From: Nocardioidaceae bacterium
GTDB lineage: Bacteria; Actinomycetota; Actinomycetes; Propionibacteriales; Nocardioidaceae
Direction of reading: 5' to 3'
Length of the DNA stretch: 62,207 nucleotides
Assembly (NCBI GenBank): GCA_025934895.1
Contig: JAICWH010000003.1
Coordinates: 1-62,207 of the forward strand
Shown in pieces: positions 27,612-38,448 of this stretch. The notes below the pieces were generated by a model. That model saw nothing but the letters and a program-made list of their open reading frames with translations, was not told the DNA's origin and made no database searches. Both the position numbers and the translations under genes were made by a program. Position 1 is the stretch's first letter; each line of letters opens with the position of its first letter.

Positions 27612-28253
27612 ATGTCCGAGCCGGTCAAGACCCGCAGGTACCGGTCGACGGTCCGGCAGGAGCAGGCGGCCGCCACTCGTCGACGGATCCTGCGGGCGGC
27701 GGCGGCGCTGTTCGCGCGGCAGGGCTACGCCGACACCAGCGTCGCCCAGGTCGCGCACCGGGCTCAGGTCTCCGTCGACACGCTGTACGCCAGCGTCGGC
27801 CGCAAGCCGCAGATCCTGCTCGCCGTGCACGACATGGTGCTGGGCGGCGCGGACGAGCCGATCCCCGCCCTGCAGCGCGACTACGTCGCCGCCGTACGCC
27901 GGGCCGAGGGGGCCCGGGCGAAGATTGCGGTCTACGCCGAGGCGCTCGGCCGGGTGCTGCCGGGAGCCGTGCCGCTCTCGGACGCGCTGCGGATCGCGGG
28001 GCTCACCGACCCGGAGTGCCGCGCCGTCTGGGACGCGCTGAACGAGCGTCGCGCGGCCAACATGCGGCTGTTCGCAGCCGACCTGCGCTCCACCGGCGAG
28101 CTGCGAGAGGACCTCACGGACGACGACGTCGCGCACCTGGTGTGGTCGATGAACGCACCCGAGTTCTACCTGCTGGTGACCGGCCGGGGACGGACACCTG
28201 CGCAGTACGCCGCCCTCGTCGCCGACGTGTGGACCCGCACCCTGCTCGCGTAG
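27612..28253 (+). CDS. TetR/AcrR-family transcriptional regulator
   Basis: A 213-residue regulator with the TetR helix-turn-helix at about residues 20-65: RRRILRAAAALFARQGYADT, then SVAQVAHRAQVSVDTLYASV and a GRK turn. The C-terminal ligand domain is helical with no recognisable ligand signature. It is a plus-strand gene among minus-strand genes. The TAACCT box 7 nt before the ATG and the lack of a Shine-Dalgarno suggest a leaderless mRNA. It probably controls the divergent cupin gene and itself through the palindrome between them. Confidence 0.88.
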   Translation: MSEPVKTRRYRSTVRQEQAAATRRRILRAAAALFARQGYADTSVAQVAHRAQVSVDTLYASVGRKPQILLAVHDMVLGGADEPIPALQRDYVAAVRRAEGARAKIAVYAEALGRVLPGAVPLSDALRIAGLTDPECRAVWDALNERRAANMRLFAADLRSTGELREDLTDDDVAHLVWSMNAPEFYLLVTGRGRTPAQYAALVADVWTRTLLA

Positions 28254-28275
28254 GCACTGCGACGGGCCGTGGACC

Positions 28276-29130
28276 TCACCCGGCGAACGGGCGCACCGCG
28301 AGGCCCCGGACCCCGACCGCGGCCCGGAACACCGAGCCCGCCTGTGGGTCGTCGCCCGGATCGAGGTTCTCCCGCGACGTGGTCACGAACAGCTCGTCGA
28401 GGTCGGCGCCGCCGAAGGTGCAGGCGGTCACCTGGCGCGCCGGCACCTCCACCACGGCGTCGAGGTAGCCGTCCGGGCTGTAGCGGTGCACCACGCCGCT
28501 GCCGAACAGGGCGGTCCACACACCGCCGTCGGCGTCGACCGTCAACCCGTCAGGGTTCCCGGGGTCGTCGCCGTCGACCACCTCGGCGAAGGTGCGCCGT
28601 GCGGTGAGCCCTGTCCCGTGGTCGTAGTCGAAGACGCTGATCCGGTGCGTCGCCGTGTCGTTGTAGAAGGCGCGGCTCCCGTCGGGGCTCCAGTCCAGCC
28701 CGTTGGAGACCGTCACGTCCCGGAGCACCACGTGCACCGACCGGTCCGGGTCGAGCCGGTAGAGCGAGCCGGCGCCCACGGTCTGGTCATAGGCCATCGA
28801 CCCGCAGTAGAAGCGCCCGTCCGGGTCGCACCCGCCGTCGTTCATCCGCACCCGGTCGTCGCTCCACAGCTCACCGACCTGGGTCAGCGACCCGTCCGGA
28901 TCCTCGAGGACGAAGCCACGCTCGACCCCGATCACCGCCCCGCCGCCGGTCCGGGGGCGAACGGCGGCAGCCACCGTCCCGACGTGCCGCCGGTCCAGCC
29001 TCCCGTCGTCGCCGAGCGTGAGGACGTCGCCGGCGAGCATGTCCACGAGACGCAGCCCACCCCAGGACGGGGACCACACGGGACCCTCGCCGTGGTAGGT
29101 GTCCGGGCCGGTGACCTGATCGGCGCGCAT
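28276..29130 (-). CDS. SMP-30/gluconolactonase/LRE-family protein
   Basis: A 284-residue six-bladed beta-propeller of the SMP-30 family, calcium- or zinc-dependent lactonases that open sugar lactones. The expected metal ligands are visible: Glu in YHGEGPVW (about residue 15), Asn in RVRMNDGGCDPDG, Asn in VSNGLDWSPDG and Asp in GNPDGLTVDADG. The substrate is unknown. Its ATG shares one base with the stop of the flavoprotein gene upstream (TGATG), so the two are co-translated. It is convergent with tetR, 22 nt apart. Confidence 0.88.
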   Translation of the reverse strand: MRADQVTGPDTYHGEGPVWSPSWGGLRLVDMLAGDVLTLGDDGRLDRRHVGTVAAAVRPRTGGGAVIGVERGFVLEDPDGSLTQVGELWSDDRVRMNDGGCDPDGRFYCGSMAYDQTVGAGSLYRLDPDRSVHVVLRDVTVSNGLDWSPDGSRAFYNDTATHRISVFDYDHGTGLTARRTFAEVVDGDDPGNPDGLTVDADGGVWTALFGSGVVHRYSPDGYLDAVVEVPARQVTACTFGGADLDELFVTTSRENLDPGDDPQAGSVFRAAVGVRGLAVRPFAG

Positions 29131-30482
29131 CAGCGCGACGCCAGGTCGGCCAGCGCGGACTCCACGGCCCGGTGGAAGGTGGGATAGGCGTAGATCATCG
29201 AGCGCAGCGTCGCCGTCGGCACCTCGGCGTGCACCGCCGTGACCAGCATGGAGAGCACCTCCCCGCCGGTCGGACCCACCGAGCTTGCGCCGACCAGCAC
29301 CCCGCGCTCCGCGTCCTCGACCAGCTTGATCAGCCCGTCGGCCCGGTGGATCCAGCCGCGGGTCGAGCCGGCCAGGTCCGTCGTGCCGACCCTCACGTCG
29401 AGGCCGGCGTCGCGCGCCTGCTGCTCGGTCATCCCGACCGAGCCCACCTCCGGGTCGGTGAACGTCACGTGCGGGACCGCGTGGTACGCCGCCTCCGGAC
29501 CGTCCTGCCCGAGGATGTCGCGCACGGCGATGCCGGCCTGGTACATCGACATGTGGGTGAACGCGCCCTTGCCGGTGATGTCACCGATCGCCCAGAGACC
29601 GTCCGCTGCCCGCATGCGTGCGTCGACCTCGACCGCACGAGCTCTCGGGTCCAGGCCCACGGTGTCCAGGCCCAGTTCGGCCAGGGCGGGTCGGCGTCCG
29701 GCGGCGACGAGCAGCTGTTCGGCCTGGACCGTCCTGCCGTCGACCTGCACCGAGAACTGTCCGTGGGCATGGCTCACGGAGGCTATCCGCACCCCGGTGT
29801 GCACCTCGATGCCCTCCCGTGCGAACACCTCAGCCAGCAGCGCGCTCGACTCCGGCTCCTCGAGCGCCAGGATGCGGTCGGCCCCCTCCAGGACCGTGAC
29901 GTGCACGCCGAACCGGGCGAACGCCTGTGACATCTCGACCCCGATGGCGCCACCACCGATGACGACCAGGGAGCCCGGCAGCTCCGCGAGCCGGCAGGCG
30001 TCCCGGTTGTTCCAGTAGGGCGTGTCCGCAAGACCCTCGATCGGCGGCGCGCCCGGCTCGGTGCCGGTGTTGAGCACCACGCCGGTGCCGGCGTCGTACG
30101 TCGTCCCGTCCACCTCGACCGAGCGTGGGCCGGCCAACCGGGCGGCACCACGGACGAACGCCACACCCGCCGACTCGAGACGGTCCACGGCGACCTTGTC
30201 GTTCCAGTCGTCGGTAGCCTCGTCGCGGATCCGCTCATGCACCGGGGCCCAGTCGGAGGTGACGGTGCTGGTGCCGGCGAGGCCGGGGATCCGGCGGCCC
30301 TCGGCCAGCACGTCGGCCCCCCGGATCATCATCTTGCTCGGGATGCAGCCGTAGTAGGGACACTCCCCGCCGACCAGGCGCCGGTCCACCGCGACGACCT
30401 TCAGCCCGGCGTGCGCGAGCTGCGTCGCCACCGCCTCGCCTCCGGGTCCGAGACCGACCACGACCACGTCGACATCGCTCAT
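29130..30482 (-). CDS. Class I pyridine nucleotide-disulfide oxidoreductase (FAD, NAD(P)H)
   Basis: A 450-residue flavoprotein with an N-terminal FAD site (VVVVGLGPGGEAVA), a redox-active disulfide GGECPYYGCIPSK (Cys41, Cys46), an NAD(P) site (LVVIGGGAIGVEMSQAFARF) and the second FAD site WAIGDITGKGAFTHM. The C-terminal interface reads YAYPTFHRAVESAL where glutathione, mycothione and lipoamide reductases have HxHPTxxE, so the catalytic His-Glu pair is absent. It therefore belongs to the mercuric-reductase-like group of unknown electron acceptor, not to lipoamide dehydrogenase proper. ATG at 30482 is chosen; the frame is open upstream. It is coupled to the SMP-30 gene. Confidence 0.85.
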   Translation of the reverse strand: MSDVDVVVVGLGPGGEAVATQLAHAGLKVVAVDRRLVGGECPYYGCIPSKMMIRGADVLAEGRRIPGLAGTSTVTSDWAPVHERIRDEATDDWNDKVAVDRLESAGVAFVRGAARLAGPRSVEVDGTTYDAGTGVVLNTGTEPGAPPIEGLADTPYWNNRDACRLAELPGSLVVIGGGAIGVEMSQAFARFGVHVTVLEGADRILALEEPESSALLAEVFAREGIEVHTGVRIASVSHAHGQFSVQVDGRTVQAEQLLVAAGRRPALAELGLDTVGLDPRARAVEVDARMRAADGLWAIGDITGKGAFTHMSMYQAGIAVRDILGQDGPEAAYHAVPHVTFTDPEVGSVGMTEQQARDAGLDVRVGTTDLAGSTRGWIHRADGLIKLVEDAERGVLVGASSVGPTGGEVLSMLVTAVHAEVPTATLRSMIYAYPTFHRAVESALADLASR

Positions 30483-30561
30483 GGCGCTCAGCCTGTCACG
30501 TCGGGCAAGGGTTTCTGTGCTCAGGTGCAGAGACCGCGGCCCCGGGTGCAGGCTGGGCGGC

Positions 30562-31323
30562 ATGGACGCTGAGCCACGACACGACCCGTCGGGCGGACCG
30601 GTCCGGGTGGCGGTGTGGAGCGGGCCGAGGAACCTGTCGACGGCGATGATGCGGGCCTGGGAGAACCGGGAGGACTGCCTGGTGGTCGACGAGCCGCTGT
30701 ATGCGTCCTACCTCGCCAGGACCGGCCTGGACCACCCGGGGCGTGAGGAGGTCCTCATGGCCCAGCCCACCGACCCTGCGGCGGCCGTGCGTCGGCTGCT
30801 GCGACCGCTGCCGGTCGGGGTGCGCGTCCAGTACGCCAAGCAGATGGCCCACCACCTCGCACCCGACCTCGCACCCGACGTGGAGCTGACCTGGACCACC
30901 GCCTTCCGCAACGTGCTCCTGATCCGCGACCCGGCGGAGGTGGTGGCGTCGTACGTGCGCTCGCGCGAGTCCTGTGAACCCGCCGACATCGGCGTGCTCC
31001 AGCAGGTCCGGCTCCTCGACGCCTGGGCCGAGCCGCCGCCCGTGATCGACGCCGGCGACTTCCTGCGCGACCCGGAGAGGTACCTGCGCTGGCTGTGCGA
31101 GTGGCTCGAGGTGCCCTTCAGCCGTCACATGCTGAGCTGGCCGGCCGGGCCCCGCGACTCCGACGGCGTCTGGGCGCCGTACTGGTACGACGCGGTGTGG
31201 CGGTCGACGGGCTTCGAGCCCTGGCGGCCCCGTCAGGTCTCCCTCAGCGAGCACGACGCGGCGGTCGCGGAGGCCTGCCGCCCGGCCTACGACCGGCTGT
31301 CTGCCCTGCGTCTGCGCCTCTGA
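30562..31323 (+). CDS. P-loop sulfotransferase-like protein
   Basis: A 253-residue protein with an N-terminal P-loop VAVWSGPRNLSTAMMRAW (about residues 18-35) of the sulfotransferase type, in which SGPRNLST would bind the phosphosulfate of PAPS, and a second nucleotide block NVLLIRDPAEVVASYVRSR (about residue 115). Similar proteins are annotated as sulfotransferase family or branched-chain-aminotransferase-like P-loop proteins. No acceptor is known. The ATG at 30562 lies in the 79-bp divergent gap to the flavoprotein gene; the frame is open slightly upstream. A small in-frame duplication (HLAPDLAPD) is seen near residue 100. Confidence 0.75.
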   Translation: MDAEPRHDPSGGPVRVAVWSGPRNLSTAMMRAWENREDCLVVDEPLYASYLARTGLDHPGREEVLMAQPTDPAAAVRRLLRPLPVGVRVQYAKQMAHHLAPDLAPDVELTWTTAFRNVLLIRDPAEVVASYVRSRESCEPADIGVLQQVRLLDAWAEPPPVIDAGDFLRDPERYLRWLCEWLEVPFSRHMLSWPAGPRDSDGVWAPYWYDAVWRSTGFEPWRPRQVSLSEHDAAVAEACRPAYDRLSALRLRL

Positions 31324-31435
31324 CCCTCGCCGAGGTCACCGGGGATCCCCGATGCGGACAGCATCTGGCCGCAAACACTCCTACCGTGGGACCGGACGTC
31401 ATCGAGGGCGGTGGCCGGACGAGAGGATGCTGAGG

Positions 31436-31816
31436 ATGACCGAGCTGACCTGGAAGATCGAGCTGGTGCCGCTGGGTGTCGCGGACGTGGACCGCGCCGT
31501 GGCGTTCTACGGCGAGCAGATCGGTTGGAACGTCGACTTCGACCAGGTGGTGCACGAGGGGCTGCGGTTCGTGCAGGTCACCCCGCAGGGGTCGGCGTGC
31601 TCGGTCTGCTTCGGTGTGGGACTCGACATGTTGCCCGACGGGTCTTCGCAGATGATTCAGGTGGTCGTGTCGGACGTCGACGCGTCCCGCGGGTACCTGG
31701 TCGAGCGGGGCGTCGAGTGCTCCGAGGTCGACGAGCAGCCCTGGGGGCGCTTCGTCAGCTTCTCCGACCCGGACGGGAACCGCTGGGTCCTCCAGCAGAT
31801 CCCGCACCGTCCCTGA
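31436..31816 (+). CDS. Glyoxalase/bleomycin-resistance (VOC) superfamily protein
   Basis: A 126-residue single VOC module with the paired beta-alpha-beta-beta-beta repeats: IELVPLGVADVDRAVAFYGE at the start and DVDASRGYLVERGVECSEV in the second half, ending with the usual WGRFVSFSDPDGNRWVLQQI. The first ligand position (His or Gln near residue 8) is replaced by the hydrophobic LVPLGV, so metal binding is uncertain. ATG at 31436 has GAGAGG 9 nt upstream; an ATG at 31425 is possible. The 112-bp gap before it holds no gene. Substrate unknown. Confidence 0.8.
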   Translation: MTELTWKIELVPLGVADVDRAVAFYGEQIGWNVDFDQVVHEGLRFVQVTPQGSACSVCFGVGLDMLPDGSSQMIQVVVSDVDASRGYLVERGVECSEVDEQPWGRFVSFSDPDGNRWVLQQIPHRP

Positions 31817-31839
31817 CAGCTCGGTGCGGGAGCGCGGGG

Positions 31840-32250
31840 TCAGGCCGACAGCGCGCCCTTGTCCCGCAGGATGGTCCCGAGCACCCCGTTGACGAACGCC
31901 GGGGAGTCGTCGGTGGACAGGTCGCGCACCAGCGCCATGGCCTCGCTGATCGCCACCGCGTCGGGCACCCCGTCGACGTACAGGATCTCGAAGACGCCGA
32001 TCCGCAGCGCGTTGCGGTCCACCGTCGGCATCCGCTCCAGCGACCAGCCCTGGGCGTACGTCGTGAGCAGCTCGTCGATGCGCCGTCGATGTCGCGCGAC
32101 GCCACGGATGAGCTCCACCGTGTACGCGTTGACCGGGGGCTCGGCCGCCAGCACCCGCTCGTCGAGGGTCGCGTCGAGCGGCAGACCGCGCACCTCGCAC
32201 TCGAACAGCACGTCGAGCGCCCGCTTGCGGGCCTTGGAGCGGGCCGCCAT
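31840..32250 (-). CDS. nusB: Transcription antitermination protein NusB
   Basis: NusB joins NusE (S10) on boxA RNA to assemble the rRNA antitermination complex. The 136-residue helical protein begins ARSKARKRALDVLFECEVRG and carries LIRGVARHRRRIDELL and AISEAMALVRDLSTDDSPAFVNGVLG, all family blocks. The ATG shares one base with the efp stop (TGATG). efp-nusB is a conserved pair. It is convergent with the glyoxalase gene, 23 nt away. Confidence 0.96.
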   Translation of the reverse strand: MAARSKARKRALDVLFECEVRGLPLDATLDERVLAAEPPVNAYTVELIRGVARHRRRIDELLTTYAQGWSLERMPTVDRNALRIGVFEILYVDGVPDAVAISEAMALVRDLSTDDSPAFVNGVLGTILRDKGALSA

Positions 32251-32813
32251 CAGGAGGTGACGCGACCCAGGTAGCTGCTGTCGCGGGTGTCCACCCGGAT
32301 CTTCTCGCCCGTCACGATGAACAGCGGCACGTTGATGGTGTGCCCCGTCTCGAGGGTGGCCGGTTTGGTGCCACCGGTCGAGCGGTCGCCCTGCAGGCCG
32401 GGCTCGGTGTACTCCACGGTCAGCTCCACCGACGCGGGCAGCTCGATGTAGAGCACGCGGCCCTCGTTGGTGGCCACGACGGCGTCCTGGTTCTCGAGCA
32501 GGAACGCCTTGGCGTCACCCACGATCTCGGGGGGCACCTCGAGCTGCTCGAAGCTGCTGGTGTCCATGAAGACGTAGGAGGTGCCGTCGTTGTAGAGGTA
32601 CTGCATCGTCCTCTTGTCGACGTTGGCGACCTCGACCTTGACGTCCGCGTTGAAGGTCTTGTCCACGGTCTTGCCCGACTCGATGTTCTTGAGCTTGGTG
32701 CGCATCACCGCGCCGCCCTTGCCGGGCTTGTGGTGCTGGAACCAGATGACGGACCACAGCTGCCCGTCGAGGTTGAGAACCATCCCGTTCTTCAGGTCGT
32801 TGGTCGTCGCCAT
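32250..32813 (-). CDS. efp: Translation elongation factor P
   Basis: EF-P relieves ribosome stalling at polyproline. The 187-residue protein has three beta-barrel domains; the tip of domain I is HHKPGKGGA with Lys32 at the position that is modified or functional in other bacteria, followed by [15 protein letters not shown]. The C-terminal barrel ends [17 protein letters not shown]. No modification genes (epmA, epmB, ymfI) are in the window. The ATG at 32813 starts the conserved [10 protein letters not shown]; longer frames upstream are not supported. A TACACT box at 32937-32932 is a candidate promoter, leaving a leader of about 110 nt. Confidence 0.96.
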   Translation of the reverse strand: MATTNDLKNGMVLNLDGQLWSVIWFQHHKPGKGGAVMRTKLKNIESGKTVDKTFNADVKVEVANVDKRTMQYLYNDGTSYVFMDTSSFEQLEVPPEIVGDAKAFLLENQDAVVATNEGRVLYIELPASVELTVEYTEPGLQGDRSTGGTKPATLETGHTINVPLFIVTGEKIRVDTRDSSYLGRVTS

Positions 32814-32985
32814 CCGCAGTAGTGCCCTTGTCTGGTTGCCGGCTCTGATCGGCCGAGTCGGGTTCTGGGTGTCAAGCCTTCGAGTCTCGAGCCCTCGACG
32901 CGTCAGCATCCTGGGCCGCACGCAGCTCGCCAGTGTAGCGAGGCAGCGGCTGCGCGCCGAAATCCGGAATGTCGGTGCTCGATCG

Positions 32986-32991
32986 TAGGTT
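32986..32991 (+). promoter_or_regulatory. -10 box of a leaderless transcript for the 49-aa gene
   Basis: TAGGTT is followed by 6 nt and then the ATG at 32998, so transcription should begin at or next to the start codon. No Shine-Dalgarno is present. No TTGACA-like -35 element is obvious. Confidence 0.5.
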
Positions 32992-32997
32992 CCTCGC

Positions 32998-33147
32998 ATG
33001 GAGACCACCGAGAACGCCCCGCCCCTGTCCACCGAGGACTACTGGGCCCGTGTCCAGGCCCTGCGTGAGCAGCTCGCCACCGCCCGGGGTCACGGCCCCC
33101 GCAGCACCGTCCGGCCCGGCGGTCCACGGCCGGTGACCCACCTGTGA
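32998..33147 (+). CDS. Hypothetical 49-residue protein, probably leaderless
   Basis: A 50-codon frame ([20 protein letters not shown] at the start, ending in a Pro/Arg-rich tail). Third codon positions are almost all G or C, as in neighbouring genes, and a promoter box sits 6 nt before the ATG. It is divergent from efp and ends 10 nt before the convergent EamA gene. The first 30 residues could form an amphipathic helix ([15 protein letters not shown]). I do not recognise a family; function unknown. The main risk is that GC bias in a non-coding leader mimics coding. Confidence 0.5.
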   Translation: METTENAPPLSTEDYWARVQALREQLATARGHGPRSTVRPGGPRPVTHL

Positions 33148-33156
33148 GCGACCGCC

Positions 33157-34152
33157 TCAACCGGCGGCGGGCTCCCGCGTCAGCTGCCGCTCACCGAGCT
33201 TCACGGCCACCACTCCGGCGAGGATCAGGACGCCGCCGACCAGCTGAACCAGGCGCGGCAGCTCACCGAGAAGCAGCCAGGCGAACCCGACTCCGGCCAC
33301 CACCTCGAGCAGCGCGACGAAGGACGCCAGTCGCGATCCCAGTCGCCGACCTGCAGCGATCCCGGTCGTGTAGGAGAGCGCCGCGGTCACCAGCCCCAGG
33401 GCCAGCACCGGCAGCCACCAGGGCACCGAGCGGCCGGCGTAGGTCGTGGCCGCGCTGGTCGCCTGCATCGGAAGCAGACCCACGAGACCGAGCAGGCCCA
33501 TCACGACCGCCCCCACGAGCAGGCCACCCGCGGCGAGGGCGAGCGGCGGCAGCCCGTTGTCGTGGTCCGCCGAGATGAGGAAGTAGGACGCCGCGCCTAC
33601 CATCGCGCCCAGCGCCCACAGCACGCCGACGATGCTCAGCTGCGTCCCGGACAGCAGGTCCAGGACGAGCACCAGGCCGACGGCCGCGAGTGCGGCGCCC
33701 ACCAGCGTCAGGGCGCCGGGGCGCTGACCGTGCCGCAGCCAGAGCCAGACCACGACAGCCGCAGGCGCGGTGTACTCGATCAGCAGCGCGGGACCCACCT
33801 GCATGTAGGCCACCGCCGAGAAGTAGCAGAACTGTGCGCCGGCCACCGCAGAGATGCCGTAGCCCACGATCAGCCCCGCGTTGCGGCGCAGCAGCCCCCA
33901 CTGTCCGCGCAGGCTCATCGCCCCGAACGGCGCGACGACCAGTGCCGCCAGGCCGAGCCGGGCCAGCACGGCCGCTCCTGCGCTCCAGCCGGTGTCGAGC
34001 AGTCCCCGAGCCAGCGCGCCGGACATCCCGAAGCTCACCGCGGACGCCACCGCGAACACCAGTCCCCCGAGCAGCCGATCGTCGCGCGACCGCAGGAGGT
34101 CCGGCGCCGACGACACCCAGGCCCCACCGCTGTCATGAGCAAAGGTCTTCAT
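33157..34152 (-). CDS. EamA-family (DMT superfamily) transporter
   Basis: A 331-residue inner-membrane protein with about ten hydrophobic helices in two EamA repeats; the first ends around YTAPAAVVVWLWL and the second begins near GVLWALGAMVGAASYFLISA. The family exports amino acids, metabolites or drugs; a RhtA-like amino-acid role is possible but not shown. The ATG at 34152 is preceded, 8 nt away, by a TAACGT box with a perfect TTGACA 17 bp further, so the mRNA looks leaderless. It diverges from the CGNR regulator gene, which probably controls it. Confidence 0.88.
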   Translation of the reverse strand: MKTFAHDSGGAWVSSAPDLLRSRDDRLLGGLVFAVASAVSFGMSGALARGLLDTGWSAGAAVLARLGLAALVVAPFGAMSLRGQWGLLRRNAGLIVGYGISAVAGAQFCYFSAVAYMQVGPALLIEYTAPAAVVVWLWLRHGQRPGALTLVGAALAAVGLVLVLDLLSGTQLSIVGVLWALGAMVGAASYFLISADHDNGLPPLALAAGGLLVGAVVMGLLGLVGLLPMQATSAATTYAGRSVPWWLPVLALGLVTAALSYTTGIAAGRRLGSRLASFVALLEVVAGVGFAWLLLGELPRLVQLVGGVLILAGVVAVKLGERQLTREPAAG

Positions 34153-34190
34153 GGGTCATGACGTTACGAAGCAGCCGGTAATATGTCAAC
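34153..34190. promoter_or_regulatory. Overlapping divergent leaderless promoters of the EamA and CGNR genes
   Basis: Minus strand: TTGACA (34189-34184), 17-bp spacer, TAACGT (34166-34161), 8 nt, ATG of the transporter. Plus strand: TAATAT (34179-34184), 6 nt, GTG of the regulator. The plus-strand -10 box and the minus-strand -35 box share base 34184 and abut, so both promoters cannot be used by polymerase at once. An imperfect palindrome TGACGTTAC ... GTAATATGTCA (34159-34188) covers both and is a likely operator. Confidence 0.7.
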
Positions 34191-34730
34191 GTGGTCTTCA
34201 CCCATGACACGGAGTTCGCCCTCCACGCCGCCGTGGTGCTGGTCAACAGCGAGCTGCCACCGGACACGATGACGACGGTCGAGGAGCTCGACGAGTGGTT
34301 CGCCGAGTTCCGGTACACCGGGCGACGCGACTTCGACGCCGAGGAGCTCGACGCGCTCCGGGCACTCCGGCCGGTGCTGCGTGAGCTGCTCACCAGCGAC
34401 CGCGACCACGCCGCCGAGATCGTGAACGCGATGCTCGCCGAAGCGGTGGCCGTCCCCCGCCTGGTCCGGCACGAGCCGTTCGACTGGCACCTGCACGCCG
34501 TCTCCCCCGACGCCTCGCTGGTCACCCGGGTCGCCGTGGAGACCGCGATGGCCATGGTCGACGTGATTCGTCTCGACGAGGTGTCCCGGCTCGGGATCTG
34601 CGCCGACGAGGACTGCGAGGGCATCGTCCTCGACCTGTCCCGCAACCGTTCTCGTCGGTTCTGCAGCACGACCTGTGGCAACCGCAGCTCCGTGGCGGCC
34701 TACCGCGCCCGCCAGGCCGCCCGCGGCTAG
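34191..34730 (+). CDS. CGNR zinc-finger transcriptional regulator
   Basis: A 179-residue protein of the ABATE/CGNR type: a helical N-terminal ligand-type domain (ALHAAVVLVNSELPPDTMTT at the start) and a C-terminal treble-clef zinc finger with LGICADEDCEGIVLD, then RFCSTTCGNRSSVAAYRARQ, where CGNR names the family. Members bind DNA and often control stress or export genes. GTG at 34191 has a TAATAT box 6 nt upstream, so the message is likely leaderless. It is divergent from an EamA exporter gene over 38 bp, the usual regulator-target pairing. Confidence 0.88.
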   Translation: MVFTHDTEFALHAAVVLVNSELPPDTMTTVEELDEWFAEFRYTGRRDFDAEELDALRALRPVLRELLTSDRDHAAEIVNAMLAEAVAVPRLVRHEPFDWHLHAVSPDASLVTRVAVETAMAMVDVIRLDEVSRLGICADEDCEGIVLDLSRNRSRRFCSTTCGNRSSVAAYRARQAARG

Positions 34731-34749
34731 CCGCGCCCTGCCGACCGGG

Positions 34750-37570
<2,821 letters not shown>

Positions 37571-37614
37571 GCCGTCCAGTGTTCCATGGGCGACCTCGTG
37601 CCGGACCAGCCCGC

Positions 37615-38385
37615 TCAGGTGACCAGCGACACCAGTCCGTTCACGGCCCATCCGAAGGCCGCCTCGAGCTGGTGCGGGACCACCACGCCGAGCAGAGCCC
37701 CGAGCACCATGTGCGGCCCGAAGGGCGTGTGCCGGTGGTGGAACACCCGGAGCCTGCTGAGCAGCAGCCCGACCACTCCGCCGAGAAGGAAGCCGGTGTA
37801 GAGGCCGATGCTCAGCTGGGCGAAGCCGAGCCAGCCGAGAGCCATCCCCAGGACGCCTGCCAGCCGCACGTCGCCGTAGCCCATGCCGCCCGGTACCAGC
37901 CACAGGACGGCGAACAGCACGAACGCGGACACCCCGCCGACAGCGGCGCCCCGCAGCGACGCCCAGTCGGAGCCCAGCAGCGCGGCCAGCACGGCGAGGA
38001 CCCCCACCACGACGTACGAGGGGGCGATCAGCCGAGTGGGCAGGTAGCGGGTGCGCCAGTCGATCACGGACAGCGCGACGCAGACCGGCACGAGGTAAAG
38101 CAGGAACGACAGCTCGGGGTGCCAGCCGACCCGGCCACCGACCAGACCCGCCGCCACCGCGGACACGACGGCGGACGTCCAGCGAAGGCCGCGGAGCGCT
38201 GCGACATCGACGTAGAGCTCCTTGGGGTCGTCGACGGGCCGTGAGAAGCGGGCCTCGTCGTCAGCCGGGATCAGGCTGGGCTCGGGTTCGGGCTCCGGAA
38301 CCGAGGCGATCAGCGCCGGGACGAACGCTCCGGACGCCAGGCCCACGGCTGCGGCGACCACCGCGGTGTCCAGGTACCAGCTCAC
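37615..38385 (-). CDS. A24-family prepilin peptidase without a methylase domain
   Basis: A 256-residue membrane aspartic protease with about seven hydrophobic helices. The two catalytic aspartates are Asp109 in [13 protein letters not shown] and Asp172 in [12 protein letters not shown] (the GxGD motif). The N-terminal cysteine-rich N-methylation domain of bifunctional PilD is absent; instead residues 30-60 are an acidic, Pro/Glu-rich soluble stretch. It would cleave type IV pilin-like (Tad/Flp or competence) leaders, but no pilin gene is in the window. It lies inside the shikimate cluster between aroE and aroC, a common placement in this group. Confidence 0.88.
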   Translation of the reverse strand: MSWYLDTAVVAAAVGLASGAFVPALIASVPEPEPEPSLIPADDEARFSRPVDDPKELYVDVAALRGLRWTSAVVSAVAAGLVGGRVGWHPELSFLLYLVPVCVALSVIDWRTRYLPTRLIAPSYVVVGVLAVLAALLGSDWASLRGAAVGGVSAFVLFAVLWLVPGGMGYGDVRLAGVLGMALGWLGFAQLSIGLYTGFLLGGVVGLLLSRLRVFHHRHTPFGPHMVLGALLGVVVPHQLEAAFGWAVNGLVSLVT

Positions 38386-38448
38386 ACCCGGTGACCCTAC
38401 GGGCCGAGCCTCGGCCGGACCGGCGGTTCGGACATCTGTGGAGAACGA

